Shown piece after piece: positions 34,106-46,723 of a stretch of DNA of 64,000 nt (positions within the stretch are counted from its first letter, which is position 1; each line of letters begins with the position of its first letter). The stretch is from Streptomyces griseorubiginosus (lineage in GTDB: Bacteria > Actinomycetota > Actinomycetes > Streptomycetales > Streptomycetaceae). Both the position numbers and the translations under genes were made by a program. The notes beneath the pieces are model-generated. The model did no database searches. It worked only from the letters and a program-made list of their open reading frames with translations, and had not been told where the DNA came from. The stretch spans positions 650,462-714,461 of the forward strand of contig NZ_KQ948734.1 of NCBI RefSeq assembly GCF_001514195.1, in the 5' to 3' direction.

Positions 34106-34397
34106 GCGTGTCGAATCCGTCCGTCCGGGGCTGCGCGCCGTACACGCAGTGGGTCCCGCCGAAGTCCCGATACCCGGAATGCATGTCCCAGGAACGGAAT
34201 TTCCGCGTGGTCAGGGGCTGTTCCCGCCGTGGCGGCGAACCGTCGGCCCGTACCGGTGTTGCCCTCGTACCCCACGCTCACGTCCTGCCGCCCCTCGGTG
34301 ACGATCGGTCAAGCCCAGTGCCCGCCCCGGTAGTTGCCGCCGTGCTTTCTTGCGGAGGACGATCCTACGTTTGCGGCCCGGGGGCGCATCAAGGGTC

Positions 34398-35090
34398 TCA
34401 TGAGGACAAGTGCGCGGGCGTACGGTCCCAGTCTTCCGGAAGGAGCGGGACACTCCAGGACGGATCGGGCCGCCAGTCGGGCCAGCCACCGGAGAACGGC
34501 GGGCCCCAGGCGCGGATCACCTCCACCGCGGAACGCCCCGCCTCCCACACCCGTTCGGCCAGTTCAGGGTCCATCAGACCGTCCTGCTGGGCCTGCGCGA
34601 ACTCGTCCTCGTCCCGCCACTGCCAACTGCCGTCCGGATCCACGGTGATGTCCAGGAAGTGGTCCTCGGAGTCCACACCCCCGGCCCAACGGACCAGCGG
34701 CTCCTCGAGGTTCACGTACCAGTTCTTGAACCGCCAGCCCGGCTCCCAGAACAGCCACACCGACCACGGCAGACCCGGCCGGGCCAGTTTCAGCACCCCG
34801 GTGCCGAACCAGCGGTCCCGCTGCACGGTCCGCGGCTTGGTGTAACGGGACTCCAGCGGCTCGGCGTGCACCGAGGTGCCGTCGGCCAGCACCGGCTTCA
34901 CACACTCGGTGCCCGGTGCCAGCCACACGGCGAGCAGCTCCGCGTCGTCGCGTACGACGGTGACGGGACGGGCGATGTGGAAGTGCGCGCCCGCGTTCTG
35001 CCGGTAACGCCACAGGATCTGACTCCCGGGCTCCCAGAAGTGCGCCGACGTACCCGCTTCCACCGCTCTCACCGCTCCACCGTCTGCCAT
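34398..35090 (-). CDS. DUF402 family protein (FomD/Sa1684-like)
   Basis: This 230-residue protein matches DUF402: LLWRYR-like entry QILWRYRQNAG, a middle strand pair, RWFGTGVLKLARPGLPWSVWLFWEPGWRFKNWYVNLEEPLVRWAGGVDSEDHFLDITVDPDGSWQWRDEDEFAQAQQDGLMDPE. Members such as Sa1684 and FomD hydrolyse nucleoside diphosphates or nucleotidyl esters using metal-binding Asp/Glu residues, which are present. The 292-base gap between it and the GAF-SpoIIE gene start at 34105 carries no gene; it probably contains that gene's promoter. Confidence 0.85.
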   Translation of the reverse strand: MADGGAVRAVEAGTSAHFWEPGSQILWRYRQNAGAHFHIARPVTVVRDDAELLAVWLAPGTECVKPVLADGTSVHAEPLESRYTKPRTVQRDRWFGTGVLKLARPGLPWSVWLFWEPGWRFKNWYVNLEEPLVRWAGGVDSEDHFLDITVDPDGSWQWRDEDEFAQAQQDGLMDPELAERVWEAGRSAVEVIRAWGPPFSGGWPDWRPDPSWSVPLLPEDWDRTPAHLSS

Positions 35091-35162
35091 GAACAGATAT
35101 TAGGTGCCATAGGCATACGACGCTGCGGTACGCGTCACGGTTCACGCCGGGGTGGGGAAAGG

Positions 35163-36554
35163 TTACGGACGTGTCATCCGCAGGACATCCAGGGCCTCGT
35201 CGAGCTGCTGCTCCGTCAGGTCGCCGCGCTCCACGTACCCGCTCTCCAGCACGACCTGCCGGATCGTCTTCCGTTCCGCCAGGGCCTTCTTGGCGACCTT
35301 CGCGGCCTCCTCGTACCCGATGTACTTGTTGAGCGGGGTGACCACGGAGGGCGAGGACTCGGCGTACTCCCGGGCGCGTTCGCGGTGGGCGACGATGCCG
35401 TCGACGGTGCGGTCGGCGAGCAGCCGGGAGACGTTGGCGAGCAGCCGGATGGACTCCAGGACGTTCTTCGCGATGACCGGAAGCATCACGTTGAGCTCGA
35501 AGTTGCCGGCCGCGCCCGCGGTCGCGACGGTCGCGTCGTTGCCGATCACCTGGGCGGCGACCATCAGCACGGCCTCCGGGATCACCGGGTTGACCTTGCC
35601 GGGCATGATCGAGGAGCCGGGCTGGAGGTCCGGGAGCGAGATCTCCGCGAGGCCGGTCCTCGGCCCGGAGGACATCCAGCGCAGGTCGTTGGCGATCTTC
35701 GTCAGACCGACCGCGATGGTCCTGAGCTGCCCGCTGGTCTCCACGATCCCGTCCCGGGCGCCCTGCGCCTCGAAGTGGTCCCGCGCCTCGGTGAGGGGCA
35801 GCCCGGTGGTGCGGGCGACCTCCTCGATGACGGCGGCGGAGAAACCGGGCGGGGTGTTGATGCCGGTACCGACGGCGGTGCCGCCCAGGGGGAGTTCGGC
35901 GAGCCGGGGGAGGGAGGCGGTGAGGCGCTCGACGCCGTACCTGATCTGGGCGGCGTAGCCCCCGAACTCCTGGCCGAGCGTCACCGGGGTGGCGTCCATC
36001 AGATGCGTCCGCCCCGACTTCACGACGTCGGCGAACTCCTCGGACTTGCGGGTCAGGGCCGCGGCGAGGTGCTCCAGCGCCGGGATCAGGTCCTGGGTGA
36101 CGGCGGCGGTGGCGGCGATGTGGATGGAGGACGGGAAGACGTCGTTGGACGACTGGGAGGCGTTCACGTGGTCGTTGGGATGCACGCTCCGGCCCTCGCC
36201 GAGCCGCTCGGTCGCCAGGGTCGCGATGACCTCGTTGGTGTTCATGTTCGACGAGGTGCCGGAGCCGGTCTGGAAGACGTCGATCGGGAAGTGCTCGTCC
36301 CACCTGCCCTCGGCGACCTCCTCGGCGGCCTCCTGGACGGCCTCCGCGATGTCCTTGTCGAGCACCCCCAGCCGTGCGTTCACCTTCGCGGCGGCGCCCT
36401 TGATCCGGGCGAGCGCCTCGATGTGCGCCCGCTCGATCCGCTGCCCGGAGATCGGGAAGTTCTCCACGGCCCGCTGCGTCTGGGCCCGCCACTTGGCGTC
36501 CACGGGAACCTGGACCTCGCCCATGGAGTCGTGCTCGATGCGGTATTCGCTCAT
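35163..36554 (-). CDS. fumC: Fumarate hydratase class II
   Basis: This 463-residue enzyme interconverts fumarate and malate in the citric acid cycle. It shows [23 protein letters not shown] at the N-terminus, [57 protein letters not shown], and the signature loop [15 protein letters not shown]. Length and motifs fit an iron-independent FumC. It is the downstream gene of a pair with a class I fumarase that uses a [4Fe-4S] cluster; a repeat lies between them. Confidence 0.93.
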   Translation of the reverse strand: MSEYRIEHDSMGEVQVPVDAKWRAQTQRAVENFPISGQRIERAHIEALARIKGAAAKVNARLGVLDKDIAEAVQEAAEEVAEGRWDEHFPIDVFQTGSGTSSNMNTNEVIATLATERLGEGRSVHPNDHVNASQSSNDVFPSSIHIAATAAVTQDLIPALEHLAAALTRKSEEFADVVKSGRTHLMDATPVTLGQEFGGYAAQIRYGVERLTASLPRLAELPLGGTAVGTGINTPPGFSAAVIEEVARTTGLPLTEARDHFEAQGARDGIVETSGQLRTIAVGLTKIANDLRWMSSGPRTGLAEISLPDLQPGSSIMPGKVNPVIPEAVLMVAAQVIGNDATVATAGAAGNFELNVMLPVIAKNVLESIRLLANVSRLLADRTVDGIVAHRERAREYAESSPSVVTPLNKYIGYEEAAKVAKKALAERKTIRQVVLESGYVERGDLTEQQLDEALDVLRMTRP

Positions 36555-36659
36555 ACCGGGTACAGCGAACGGGACGGGCGGGTTGTTCCGGATCCTGGGC
36601 CGCTCGGGTGTCCGTGGGTGATGCGAGCCGGGTCTCAACCGAGGCGGCCAGCAGTGACA

Positions 36660-36775
36660 CCCATCAGCCCGTCCGGCGTTCGAGGACGAGGCCCTTTCGG
36701 GGCCGATCGGGGGTCCAGGGGGCGGAGCCCCCTGGGAACGGGACGGGTAGGGGCGGCGGGGGCGAGATCCGTCTC
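36660..36775. repeat. Dispersed Streptomyces-type repeat with hairpin
   Basis: The stretch contains cagcccgtccggcgttcg, gaggacgaggcc, ggggtccagggggc, gga, gccccctgg, and gggtaggggcggcgg blocks, which I recognise as a common intergenic repeat pattern of Streptomyces genomes. A 9-bp hairpin (36715-36723 with 36727-36735, loop gga) lies within. It occupies the gap between the two fumarase genes. Confidence 0.6.
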
Positions 36776-36792
36776 CCGCCGCACCCAAGGCA

Positions 36793-38457
<1,665 letters not shown>

Positions 38458-38591
38458 CTCAGCCCATTCCTCACTCGAAAGACGGCGGCCCACCGCCGTT
38501 GGCGGGCCTCACCAGCCTAGAACCTGTCCAAGGACGAGAAGTTGTGAGGTAGGGCTCAGTCGCTTCCCCAAGACTTGTCCACAGGCCTAGT

Positions 38592-38605
38592 CGCGATCTA
38601 TCGCG
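38592..38605. promoter_or_regulatory. Palindrome upstream of DUF1707 gene
   Basis: CGCGAT and ATCGCG are separated by two bases, about 20 bases before the GTG start. Similar palindromes in promoters are often operators. The bound protein is unknown. Confidence 0.35.
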
Positions 38606-38623
38606 TTTGGGTACGCTGCTGCC

Positions 38624-39328
38624 GTGGACCTTCAGAAGCCCGACCTTCAGAAGCACGCGGGCCCCGCACCGGCGGTGGCCGACCTGCGCGCCTCGGACGC
38701 CGACCGTGACCGCATCGCCGACATCCTCCGCGAGGCCCTCGCCGAGGGCCGGCTGACCTCCGACGAGCACGCCGAGCGGGTCGAGGGGGTGCTGAGCGCC
38801 AAGACGGTCGGTGAGCTGGAGGTCTTCATCCGGGACCTGCCCGCCGCCCATCAGCGCCGGGCCGCCCCGGCCTGGACCCCGGCCGCCAACCGCCCGACCG
38901 ACGCGATCCCGCACGACCCGGACGACAACGTGGTGGCGGTCTTCAGCTCCGCCGTCCGCAAGGGCCGCTGGCGCGCGGGCCGCCGCATCCACGCCTACGC
39001 GATCTTCGGCAGTGTCGAGATAGACCTGAGCGAGGCGGTCTTCGAGTACCGCCAGGTCGTCATCAAGGCGTTCTCGGTCTTCGGGAACGTCGAGGTGCGC
39101 GTCCCGGAGAACGTCTCGCTGCGCGGCACCGGCGGTGGTGTCCTCGGCAACTTCGAGGTGGACACCCTGGACTCGCCCGACGCCGACGCCCCGGTGGTCT
39201 ACATCGACGGCTGGGCGATCCTCGGCAACATCGAGGGGCGGCCCAAGCGCGGCAAGCTCGTGGCGGACATCCTCGACCGGGTCCAGCACAAGGTCGACAG
39301 GAGTTTGCGCAAGCATCTGGGCCATTAA
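38624..39328 (+). CDS. DUF1707 and LiaF-like C-terminal domain protein
   Basis: This 234-residue protein has an N-terminal DUF1707 segment (LRASDADRDRIADILREALAEGRLTSDEHAERVEGVLSAKTVGELEVFIRDLP, about 22-74) and a C-terminal cell-wall-active antibiotics response (LiaF/DUF2154) domain with AIFGSVEIDLSEAVFEYRQVVIKAFSVFGNVEVRVPENV. This pairing is common in actinomycetes, where the protein may sense cell-envelope stress. The start is GTG 38624. Confidence 0.85.
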   Translation: MDLQKPDLQKHAGPAPAVADLRASDADRDRIADILREALAEGRLTSDEHAERVEGVLSAKTVGELEVFIRDLPAAHQRRAAPAWTPAANRPTDAIPHDPDDNVVAVFSSAVRKGRWRAGRRIHAYAIFGSVEIDLSEAVFEYRQVVIKAFSVFGNVEVRVPENVSLRGTGGGVLGNFEVDTLDSPDADAPVVYIDGWAILGNIEGRPKRGKLVADILDRVQHKVDRSLRKHLGH

Positions 39329-39501
39329 CGGCTGTGAACGCGCCCGCTTTCGGAGCGAATCGGTCCCCCTTCGATCACGCCCCGAAGGGCGTACGAGCAC
39401 GCGGAATCCGGCGGTCGGGAACTCAGTGCATAGGCGCGCGCACAGCGGGTAGGGCTTGCTGCATCGTCTCTCGCTCGCGAAGCCGTCGTCAGGAGTAGAC
39501 C

Positions 39502-39876
39502 GTGCTGCAACCGCCGCATTCGTCCCTGCAGGTAGCTCCCGTGCCGGCCCAGCGGGGGCCAGTGCGGGACAGGGACCAAGACGCTCCATGGCACACCGAG
39601 GCGGTGTGCCGGCGCGACGAGGCCGGCCTGTTCTTCGCCCCGTCCAAGGAACCCACCGCCGCGAGGCTCTCCCGCGAGGAGGCCGCGAAGCGCGTCTGTG
39701 CCCGCTGTCCGGTCATGGTCGAGTGCCGCGAGCACGCCCTGCTGCAACCCGAGCCCTACGGCGTCTGGGGCGGCCTGACCGCGGCGGAACGCCGAGTGGT
39801 CCTGGCCCGCCGCAGGCGCCGCGACCTGGAACTCACCAAGGCGGCGAGGGCGGCCCGCATAGCCCAGGCGGGCTGA
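39502..39876 (+). CDS. wblI: WhiB-like [4Fe-4S] transcriptional regulator (WblI candidate)
   Basis: This 124-residue WhiB-family protein has four cluster-binding cysteines: C36, C66, C69 and C75 (CARCPVMVEC), then the G[VI]WGG turn GVWGG at 87-91 and a basic C-terminal tail with ARRRRRDLELTKAARAARIA for DNA or sigma binding. The GTG start has AGGAG six bases upstream. Its position between fumarase genes and glpX is, as I remember it, that of wblI in S. coelicolor, so I give that symbol. The role of WblI is poorly known. Confidence 0.88.
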   Translation: MLQPPHSSLQVAPVPAQRGPVRDRDQDAPWHTEAVCRRDEAGLFFAPSKEPTAARLSREEAAKRVCARCPVMVECREHALLQPEPYGVWGGLTAAERRVVLARRRRRDLELTKAARAARIAQAG

Positions 39877-39892
39877 CCGCCACAGAACACGA

Positions 39893-39924
39893 AAAGGCGC
39901 CCCCACCGCACCGGGGGCGCCTTT
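39893..39924. terminator. Terminator after wbl gene
   Basis: A perfect 12-bp stem (39893-39904 with 39913-39924) with an eight-base loop, flanked by A and T residues on both sides, so it could act from either strand. It lies 16 bases past the wbl stop. Confidence 0.8.
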
Positions 39925-39950
39925 CGAACTGGGCTGAGCGGGAATCTGCC

Positions 39951-40026
39951 TAGGGGCGCGGGGCTGTATTGATCTGCGGCTCCGCCGCGTGGGCGCGACA
40001 AGCCACAGCGCACCCGCACCCGCCAA
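39951..40026. repeat. Dispersed repeat, copy at the glpX 3' side
   Basis: aggggcgcggggctgt, tgcggctccgccgcg, ggcgcgac and cgcacccgcacccgcc blocks occur here in the same order as at 57691-57770. A related form in the opposite orientation is at 62750-62820. The layout matches a Streptomyces-type intergenic repeat. Confidence 0.6.
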
Positions 40027-40054
40027 CGCTCCGAAGCCCCCGAGCTGTCACGCG

Positions 40055-41089
40055 CTACTTGGCCCGGTCGAAATCGATCGCACTGTAGGCCCGCAGCTTG
40101 CTCAACCGGTGCTCCGAGTCGATCCGCCGCACCGTCCCCGACTTCGACCGCATCACGATCGAGTCGGTCGTCGCGGTCTCCGACCGGTACCGCACACCCC
40201 GCAGCAGCTCACCGTCGGTGATGCCGGTCGCCACGAAGAACACGTTCTCCCCGGACACCAGGTCGTCGGTGGTGAGCACCCGGTCCAGATCGTGCCCGGC
40301 GTCGACCGCCCGCGCCCGCTCCTCGTCGTCCTTCGGCCACAGCTTGCCCTGGATCGTGCCCCCGAGGCACTTCACGGCGCAGGCGGAGATGATCCCCTCC
40401 GGCGTACCGCCGATGCCCAGCAGCATGTCGACGCCGGTGCCCTCGCGCAGCGCGTAGATCGAGCCCGCCACGTCACCGTCGGAGATCAGCTTGATCCGCG
40501 CCCCCGCCTCCCGGATCTCCTTGATGATCCCTTCGTGCCGGGGCCGGTCCAGGATGACCACGGTCACGTCCTCCGGCGTGGAGCGCTTCGCCTTGGCGAC
40601 CCGCCGGATGTTCACGGAGACCGGCGCGTCGATGTCGACGAAGTCCGCGGCCTCGGGGCCGGTGACCAGCTTGTCCATGTAGAACACGGCGGACGGGTCG
40701 AACATGGACCCGCGGTCCGCGGCGGCCAGCACCGCGATCGCGTTCGGCATGCCCTTGGCCGTCAGCGTGGTCCCGTCGATCGGGTCGACGGCGATGTCGC
40801 ACTCGGGGCCGGTCCCGTCGCCCACGCGCTCCCCGTTGAAGAGCATCGGGGCCTCGTCCTTCTCACCCTCGCCGATGACGACCACGCCGTTCATCGACAC
40901 GGTGGAGACCAGGGACCGCATGGCGCGTACCGCGGCACCGTCGGCGCCGTTCTTCTCGCCCCGGCCGACCCAGCGGCCCGCGGCCATCGCGGCGGCTTCG
41001 GTCACCCGGACGAGTTCCAGGGCGAGGTTGCGGTCGGGGGCCTCGGAGGGGACTTCGAGTTCGGACGGCAGATGATGATGCTCGGTCAT
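40055..41089 (-). CDS. glpX: Fructose-1,6-bisphosphatase class II
   Basis: This 344-residue enzyme converts fructose 1,6-bisphosphate to fructose 6-phosphate in gluconeogenesis. Features are [37 protein letters not shown] with the metal-binding Glu, the DPIDGTT motif within [18 protein letters not shown], and [20 protein letters not shown]. Length is typical. Actinomycetes depend on this class II enzyme, which makes it a housekeeping gene. It points away from the DUF4245 gene on the other side. Confidence 0.93.
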   Translation of the reverse strand: MTEHHHLPSELEVPSEAPDRNLALELVRVTEAAAMAAGRWVGRGEKNGADGAAVRAMRSLVSTVSMNGVVVIGEGEKDEAPMLFNGERVGDGTGPECDIAVDPIDGTTLTAKGMPNAIAVLAAADRGSMFDPSAVFYMDKLVTGPEAADFVDIDAPVSVNIRRVAKAKRSTPEDVTVVILDRPRHEGIIKEIREAGARIKLISDGDVAGSIYALREGTGVDMLLGIGGTPEGIISACAVKCLGGTIQGKLWPKDDEERARAVDAGHDLDRVLTTDDLVSGENVFFVATGITDGELLRGVRYRSETATTDSIVMRSKSGTVRRIDSEHRLSKLRAYSAIDFDRAK

Positions 41090-41216
41090 CGGAGCGCACC
41101 TTTCTGATACGACGACGGCCGGATGAGGGTTCGACCGTCGACTCTATCGTCAGTCCGACAAAATGAGCAGGGGACCCCACGGATGAGCGGACCGGGCACC
41201 TGCGACGATAGGGGGC

Positions 41217-41738
41217 GTGGCAGGTTCGAACGGCAAGCAGAAGACGGTCCGGGACATGATTCTCTCCCTGGGCCTGATCGGGATCGCGGCGGCGGTCATC
41301 TACGTGTTCATCCCGCACGACGACTCCGCTCCGGACATCAAGACGGTCGACTACCGCGTCGAGCTGCTGACGGCCCGCCGCGCGGCCTCCTACCCGGTGG
41401 CCGCTCCCGAGGGGCTGCCGACGGGCTGGAAGGCGACCTCGGTGCGCTTCCAGGCCGACGAGTCCGACGCCTGGCACCTGGGCTTCCAGGCCCCCGGTGG
41501 TGAGTACGTGCAGATCGAGCAGTCCGCTCAGAAGCCGTCGGAGTTCATCGACGAGGCGACCCAGGGCGGCGAGGCGACCAAGCAGACCGAGGAGATCGCG
41601 GGCCGCACCTGGACCCGGTACACCGGCGGCCGCTACGACGCCCTCGTCCACCAGGGTGACGGGGCGACCACGGTGGTCGCGGGCACGGGTTCGCCGGCCC
41701 AGCTGACCGAGATGGCGAAGTCGCTGAAGATGGCGTGA
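41217..41738 (+). CDS. DUF4245 family membrane protein
   Basis: This 173-residue protein has one N-terminal helix (about 14-30) and an extracytoplasmic DUF4245 domain (VDYRVELLTARRAASYPVAAPEGLPTGWKATSVRF, then VQIEQSAQKPSEFIDEATQG and a terminal YDALVHQGDGATTVVAGTGS). Function unknown. The GTG is preceded by gacgata about 8 bases away and no ribosome-binding site, so it may be a leaderless transcript. It is divergent from glpX. Confidence 0.83.
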   Translation: MAGSNGKQKTVRDMILSLGLIGIAAAVIYVFIPHDDSAPDIKTVDYRVELLTARRAASYPVAAPEGLPTGWKATSVRFQADESDAWHLGFQAPGGEYVQIEQSAQKPSEFIDEATQGGEATKQTEEIAGRTWTRYTGGRYDALVHQGDGATTVVAGTGSPAQLTEMAKSLKMA

Positions 41739-41765
41739 CGAGCGAGAACCCGACGGCACGAGGAC

Positions 41766-41807
41766 ATGAGGAAGGGCCCCTGCGGCAGCGCGGGGGCCCT
41801 TCCTCAT
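41766..41807. terminator. Bidirectional terminator after DUF4245 and nitroreductase genes
   Basis: A perfect 15-bp stem (41766-41780 with 41793-41807) lies between convergent genes. The loop is about 12 bases. It could serve both strands. Confidence 0.8.
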
Positions 41808-41838
41808 GATGGCTGATGCGTCAGGCGACGGCCGATGC

Positions 41839-42429
41839 TCAGACGGTGGTGACGACCTCGTCGTAGGACAGCCGCGGGGAGCGCGGGAACCAGGCGTCGT
41901 CGCCCGGCTTGCCGATGTTGACGACCATCAGCGGGGTGTGGTCGTCGTCCAGGAACTCCTTGCGGACACCCTCGAAGTCCAGGCCGGTCATCGGGCCGGC
42001 GGCCAGACCCGCGGCACGCACGCCGATGATGAAGTACGCGGCCTGGAGGGCGGCGTTCAGACCGGCGGCACCCTCACGGGCGGGGCGCTCGGCGAAGAAG
42101 AGGTCCTTGGCCTGGGGGAAGTGCGGGAAGAGCTGCGGCAGCTCCTCGTGGAACTCGTTGTCCGCGGAGAGGATCGCGACCAGCGGGGCGGTGGCGGTCT
42201 TCGGCTGGTTGCCCTCGGCCATGTGCTGGACCAGGCGCTCGCGGGCCTCGGCGGAGCGGACCAGGGTGATGCGCAGCGGGCTCTGGTTGAAGGCGGTCGG
42301 GCCGTACTTGACCAGGTCGTAGATCGCCTGGACCTGCTCGTCGGTCACCGGCTCGTCGGTGAAGGTGTTCGCGGTGCGGGCCTCGCGGAACAGCAGGTCC
42401 TGGGCGGCGGGGTCAAGAACGAGAGACAT
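41839..42429 (-). CDS. Nitroreductase family protein (RutE/HadB-like)
   Basis: This 196-residue flavoenzyme has FREARTANTFTDEPVTDEQVQAIYDLVKYGPTAFNQSPLRITLV, which matches malonic semialdehyde reductase (RutE)-type nitroreductases, plus AALQAAYFIIGVRAAGLAAGPMTGLD. The FMN-binding positions are present. The natural substrate is uncertain. Confidence 0.87.
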   Translation of the reverse strand: MSLVLDPAAQDLLFREARTANTFTDEPVTDEQVQAIYDLVKYGPTAFNQSPLRITLVRSAEARERLVQHMAEGNQPKTATAPLVAILSADNEFHEELPQLFPHFPQAKDLFFAERPAREGAAGLNAALQAAYFIIGVRAAGLAAGPMTGLDFEGVRKEFLDDDHTPLMVVNIGKPGDDAWFPRSPRLSYDEVVTTV

Positions 42430-42596
42430 GAGGGGAACCTTCTCGAGCGGTGCGTGGATGTGCGGGGCACCCGGAAACGGACCGGGGACCGTTTGACGTT
42501 CTCGACCGTACGCGATTGAAGTTCAATGTTCAACGAAAAGCGGGGCGTGGTGATCCGCTTCACAGATCACCGGGCCTGTCGCCCCGCCTTACCCCG

Positions 42597-42833
42597 CTAC
42601 TCCGAGCCGTCCCCGGCCCCGGTCTCCTCCTCGTCGGCCAGCGCCGCGTCCAGCCGCGCCCGCGCCCCGTCCAGCCAGCGCCGGCACACCTTGGCCAGCT
42701 CCTCGCCCCGCTCCCAGAGCGCGAGGGACTCCTCCAGAGTCGTGCCGCCCGCCTCCAGGCGCCGTACGACCTCGATCAGTTCGTCCCGCGCCTGCTCGTA
42801 CCCGAGCGCCTCTTCCGCCACCTTGCTGGTCAT
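42597..42833 (-). CDS. xseB: Exodeoxyribonuclease VII small subunit
   Basis: This 78-residue protein has the XseB core: [49 protein letters not shown]. The small subunit assembles with XseA. It lies immediately downstream of xseA with an overlap-free nine-base gap, and its acidic tail is typical. Confidence 0.92.
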   Translation of the reverse strand: MTSKVAEEALGYEQARDELIEVVRRLEAGGTTLEESLALWERGEELAKVCRRWLDGARARLDAALADEEETGAGDGSE

Positions 42834-42842
42834 CCGCCCACC

Positions 42843-44051
42843 CTATGCATCGACTCGGACAACGAACTCACCCTCGGCGACGCGCGCCCGCAGGGTCTCC
42901 TCGGCCGTCACCTCGTCCGGCGACCGCACCACGTGCCCGTCCGCCTTCTGGAGCACGGCGTACCCCCGCTGGAGGGTCGCGGCGGGGGAGAGGGCCACCA
43001 CGCGCGCGTGCGTGTGCGTCAGCTCGGAGTCGGCGCGGTCGAGGAGGTGACCGAGCGTGCGACGGGCGCGGTCGGCCAGGGAGGACACATGGTCGGCGCG
43101 CTCGTCGATCATCCGGTGCGGGTCCTCTATCGACGGCCGCGCCAACGCGTGCGCTAGCCCCCGCTCCTCCCGCTGGAGGAACGACTCGACACACCGCCGC
43201 GCGCGGTCCCTGAGCGCCCGCACCCGCTCGTACTCCTCGCCCACGTCCGGGACGACCTTCTTCGCCGCGTCCGTCGGCGTCGAGGCCCGCAGGTCGGCGA
43301 CGTAGTCCAGCAGCGGGGTGTCCGGCTCGTGCCCGATCGCGGAGACGACGGGGGTCCGGCAGGCCGCCACCGCCCGCACCAACTGCTCGTCGGAGAACGG
43401 CAGCAGATCCTCCACGCTGCCGCCGCCGCGCGCCACGACGATCACGTCCACGTCGTCGAGCGCGTCCAGTTCCTTGACCGCCTGCACCACCTGCGGGACC
43501 GCGTGCACGCCCTGCACCGGGACGTTGCGCACCTCGAAGCGGACGGCGGGCCAGCGGTGCCGGGCATTCTCCAGGACGTCCCGCTCGGCCGCCGACGCGC
43601 GCCCGCACACCAGCCCGATCAGCTGCGGCAGGAACGGCAGCGGCTTCTTGCGCTCCGCCGCGAACAGCCCCTCGGCGGCCAGGGACTTCTTCAACTGCTC
43701 CAGCCGCGCGAGCAGCTCACCGACCCCGACCGGCCTTATCTCGGTGGCCCGCAGCGACAGCTGCCCCCGCGGCGCGTACCACTCCGGCTTCGCCAGGACG
43801 ACGACCCGGGCGCCCTCGCTGACGACATCGGCGACGTCGTCGTAGACCTGGCGGAAGCAGGTCACGCTCACCGAGATGTCGTACGACGGATCGCGCAGCG
43901 TGAGGAACACCACGCCCGCGCCCGGGCGCCGGTTCAGCTGGGTGATCTGCCCCTCGACCCACACGGCGCCGAGACGGTCGATCCACCCGCCGATGAGCCG
44001 CGACACCTCACCGACGGGCAAGGGCGTTTCGGGAGTCGAGTTCACAGCCAT
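42843..44051 (-). CDS. xseA: Exodeoxyribonuclease VII large subunit
   Basis: This 402-residue protein has an OB-fold domain at the N-terminus ([38 protein letters not shown]), then the catalytic domain ([104 protein letters not shown]) and a coiled-coil segment. It degrades single-stranded DNA into oligonucleotides. xseA and xseB form an operon. Confidence 0.92.
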   Translation of the reverse strand: MAVNSTPETPLPVGEVSRLIGGWIDRLGAVWVEGQITQLNRRPGAGVVFLTLRDPSYDISVSVTCFRQVYDDVADVVSEGARVVVLAKPEWYAPRGQLSLRATEIRPVGVGELLARLEQLKKSLAAEGLFAAERKKPLPFLPQLIGLVCGRASAAERDVLENARHRWPAVRFEVRNVPVQGVHAVPQVVQAVKELDALDDVDVIVVARGGGSVEDLLPFSDEQLVRAVAACRTPVVSAIGHEPDTPLLDYVADLRASTPTDAAKKVVPDVGEEYERVRALRDRARRCVESFLQREERGLAHALARPSIEDPHRMIDERADHVSSLADRARRTLGHLLDRADSELTHTHARVVALSPAATLQRGYAVLQKADGHVVRSPDEVTAEETLRARVAEGEFVVRVDA

Positions 44052-44153
44052 GCCGCGAGCGTAACGGCCGACTCCGACAACGAGCCGTCAGCGAGGGGGT
44101 CCTGTCGGCCGGGCTCCCCACGCAGGTGACCGCCGTCCACCCTCCCGGTCAGG

Positions 44154-45542
44154 TCACCGGCGGGTCGCCCCGTCGGCGGGGGAACGCCGGGCGCGTTGGG
44201 CCGTCAGCACCGCGAGGCCCGCCACGAGCCAGAGCGCGCCGACCACCTGTGCCGCCTCCGACGCCTCCACGATCACCGCCACCGTGATCGCCGCCCCGGC
44301 CACCGGTACCAGCACGTGCCGCCACCAGCTCACCGGGCCGCCGCGCCGCCTCACCGCGAACCAGCCGACCACGCTCGCGTGCAGCAGCGTGAACGCGGTC
44401 AGGGCGCCGATGTCGACCACGGAGACCAGGTGGTCCATGCCGTCGTCCCGGCGGGCCGCCCACACCGCGGCGACCAGGGTGATGCCGGCCGCGCACAGCA
44501 GGGCCACGCGCGGGACGCCCGAGTCCGTGCGGGCCAGCGCCCGCGGCAGCCGCCGGTCGCGGCCCATCGCGAACAGCAGCCGCCCCGCCGCCGCCTGCCC
44601 GGCCAGCGCCGCGAAGGCCGCGCCGATCGCCTTGCTCACGGCCACCAGATCGTGCAGCCAGGTACCGGCCGCGGAGTCGACCGCGTCGTAGAAGGCCGAA
44701 CCCTGCCGGCCCGGATCCGCCGCATACTGCGCCGAGGTCGTCGGGTCCAGGAGCGCCACCAGGTACGTCTGCGCCACGAACAGCACGCCCGCCAGGGCCA
44801 GGCAGAACAGCACCGCGCGCGCGACCTTCGCCGAGCCGCCGGTGACCTCCTCCGCGAAGGAGGCGATCGCGTCGAAGCCCAGGTACGACAGGACCGCGAC
44901 CGAGACCGCGCCGATCACCGCCGACAGCGCGAACGCCCCCTGGGTGCCGTCCCCGGACAGCGGCGACAGCCAGCCCCGTTCGGCGCCGTCCCGCGCGAGG
45001 ACGACGACCGCCGAGACCGCGAAGACCAGCAGGACCACGATCTCCATCGCCAGGACAAGGAAGCCCACCCGGGCCGCCGTCCGCACGCCCCACAGGTTCA
45101 GCAGGGTCGTCACGACCACCGCGAGCGCCGTCCACACCCAGCGGGAGACCTCCGGGACCAGGGCGTTCATCGCGATACCGGAGAACAGGTACGCCACCGC
45201 CGGGATCAGGAGATAGTCCAGCATCGCCATCCAGCCCGCGACGAACCCGGCCTCCTTGCCGAGCCCCGCGCGCGCGTAGGCGAACACCGACCCCGCCTGA
45301 GGGACGACCCGCACCATCTGCGCGTAACTGAACGCGGTGAACGCCATCGCCACCGTGGCGACCACATAGACGAGGGCGACCGCCCCGTGCGACTTCGCGT
45401 CCAGGGTGCCGTAGACGCCGACGGGCGCCATCGGCGCGATGAACAGCAGCCCGTAGACCACGAGGTCCCGGAAGCCCAGGCTGCGCCGCAGGTCGCCGTG
45501 TTCCTCCTCGGCCGTGCGGTCCGCCGTACCGGTACCGGACAT
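44154..45542 (-). CDS. APC-family amino acid permease
   Basis: This 462-residue protein has about twelve membrane helices. The start ([32 protein letters not shown]) and middle ([34 protein letters not shown]) are characteristic of the amino acid-polyamine-organocation family. Specificity is unknown. It is divergent from ispH. Confidence 0.86.
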   Translation of the reverse strand: MSGTGTADRTAEEEHGDLRRSLGFRDLVVYGLLFIAPMAPVGVYGTLDAKSHGAVALVYVVATVAMAFTAFSYAQMVRVVPQAGSVFAYARAGLGKEAGFVAGWMAMLDYLLIPAVAYLFSGIAMNALVPEVSRWVWTALAVVVTTLLNLWGVRTAARVGFLVLAMEIVVLLVFAVSAVVVLARDGAERGWLSPLSGDGTQGAFALSAVIGAVSVAVLSYLGFDAIASFAEEVTGGSAKVARAVLFCLALAGVLFVAQTYLVALLDPTTSAQYAADPGRQGSAFYDAVDSAAGTWLHDLVAVSKAIGAAFAALAGQAAAGRLLFAMGRDRRLPRALARTDSGVPRVALLCAAGITLVAAVWAARRDDGMDHLVSVVDIGALTAFTLLHASVVGWFAVRRRGGPVSWWRHVLVPVAGAAITVAVIVEASEAAQVVGALWLVAGLAVLTAQRARRSPADGATRR

Positions 45543-45656
45543 CGTGCCTCCGCCTGGTGCTCGTCCCCCCGCCCCTCACTCTCCCGGTCAGTTTTCCCAG
45601 GAAGGTCAAGGGCACGCGATCTTCGACCGACCGAACGCGGCCTTACGATGGGACGC

Positions 45657-46694
45657 ATGACCGCTTCGCCTGGCCGCCGTGTCCTGCTCGCCGCCCCCCG
45701 TGGCTACTGCGCGGGGGTGGACCGCGCCGTGATCGCCGTCGAGAAAGCCCTGGAGCAGTACGGCGCTCCGGTGTACGTCCGGCACGAGATCGTCCACAAC
45801 AAGTACGTCGTACAGACCCTCGAGAAGAAGGGCGCCATCTTCGTCGAGCGGACGGAAGAGGTCCCGCCGGGCAACATCGTGATGTTCTCGGCGCACGGCG
45901 TCGCCCCCGTCGTCCACGAAGAGGCCGCCCGCGGCAGGCTCGCCACCATCGACGCGACCTGCCCGCTGGTCACCAAGGTCCACAAGGAAGCCGTCCGGTT
46001 CGCCAACGAGGACTACGACATCCTCCTGATCGGGCACGAGGGCCACGAGGAGGTCATCGGCACCTCCGGCGAGGCCCCCGACCACATCCAGCTCGTCGAC
46101 GGCCCGGCCGATGTCGCCAAGGTCGAGGTCCGGGACCCGTCGAAGATCGTCTGGCTCTCCCAGACCACCCTCAGCGTCGACGAGACCATGGAGACCGTCG
46201 ACGCCCTCAAGGAGAAGTTCCCGCAGCTCATCTCCCCGCCCAGCGACGACATCTGCTACGCCACGCAGAACCGCCAGCTCGCGGTGAAGCAGATGGGTGC
46301 CGAGGCCGAACTGGTCATCGTGGTCGGCTCCCGCAACTCCTCCAACTCCAAGCGGCTCGTCGAGGTCGCCAAGCTGGCCGGCTCCCGCGAGGCCTACCTC
46401 GTGGACTTCGCGAGCGAGATCGACGAGGCCTGGCTGGAGGGCGTGACGACGGTGGGCGTCACCTCCGGCGCCTCCGTCCCCGAGGTCCTCGTCGAGGAGG
46501 TCCTGGAGTGGCTGGCCGAGCGCGGCTACGGCGACGTGGAGCTGGTGAAGGCGGCCGAGGAGTCCATCACCTTCTCGCTGCCCAAGGAGCTCCGCCGCGA
46601 CCTGCGAGAGGAGGCGGCCGCGCTGGTCGCCGAGCGCAAGGGCGCTGCCGGGACCACGGGCGGCACCGGCGCTACGGGGACCTCCGGGGCGTGA
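45657..46694 (+). CDS. ispH: 4-hydroxy-3-methylbut-2-enyl diphosphate reductase
   Basis: This 345-residue [4Fe-4S] enzyme makes isopentenyl and dimethylallyl diphosphate in the last step of the MEP pathway. The cluster ligands are Cys 18 ([12 protein letters not shown]), Cys 102 ([13 protein letters not shown]) and Cys 200 ([14 protein letters not shown]), and HNKYVV and [11 protein letters not shown] hold the catalytic His/Glu residues. ATG 45657 is used; an in-frame ATG at 45648 would add three residues. Confidence 0.93.
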   Translation: MTASPGRRVLLAAPRGYCAGVDRAVIAVEKALEQYGAPVYVRHEIVHNKYVVQTLEKKGAIFVERTEEVPPGNIVMFSAHGVAPVVHEEAARGRLATIDATCPLVTKVHKEAVRFANEDYDILLIGHEGHEEVIGTSGEAPDHIQLVDGPADVAKVEVRDPSKIVWLSQTTLSVDETMETVDALKEKFPQLISPPSDDICYATQNRQLAVKQMGAEAELVIVVGSRNSSNSKRLVEVAKLAGSREAYLVDFASEIDEAWLEGVTTVGVTSGASVPEVLVEEVLEWLAERGYGDVELVKAAEESITFSLPKELRRDLREEAAALVAERKGAAGTTGGTGATGTSGA

Positions 46695-46723
46695 CTGTCC
46701 GTCGTCCGTCGTAACGTAGGGCC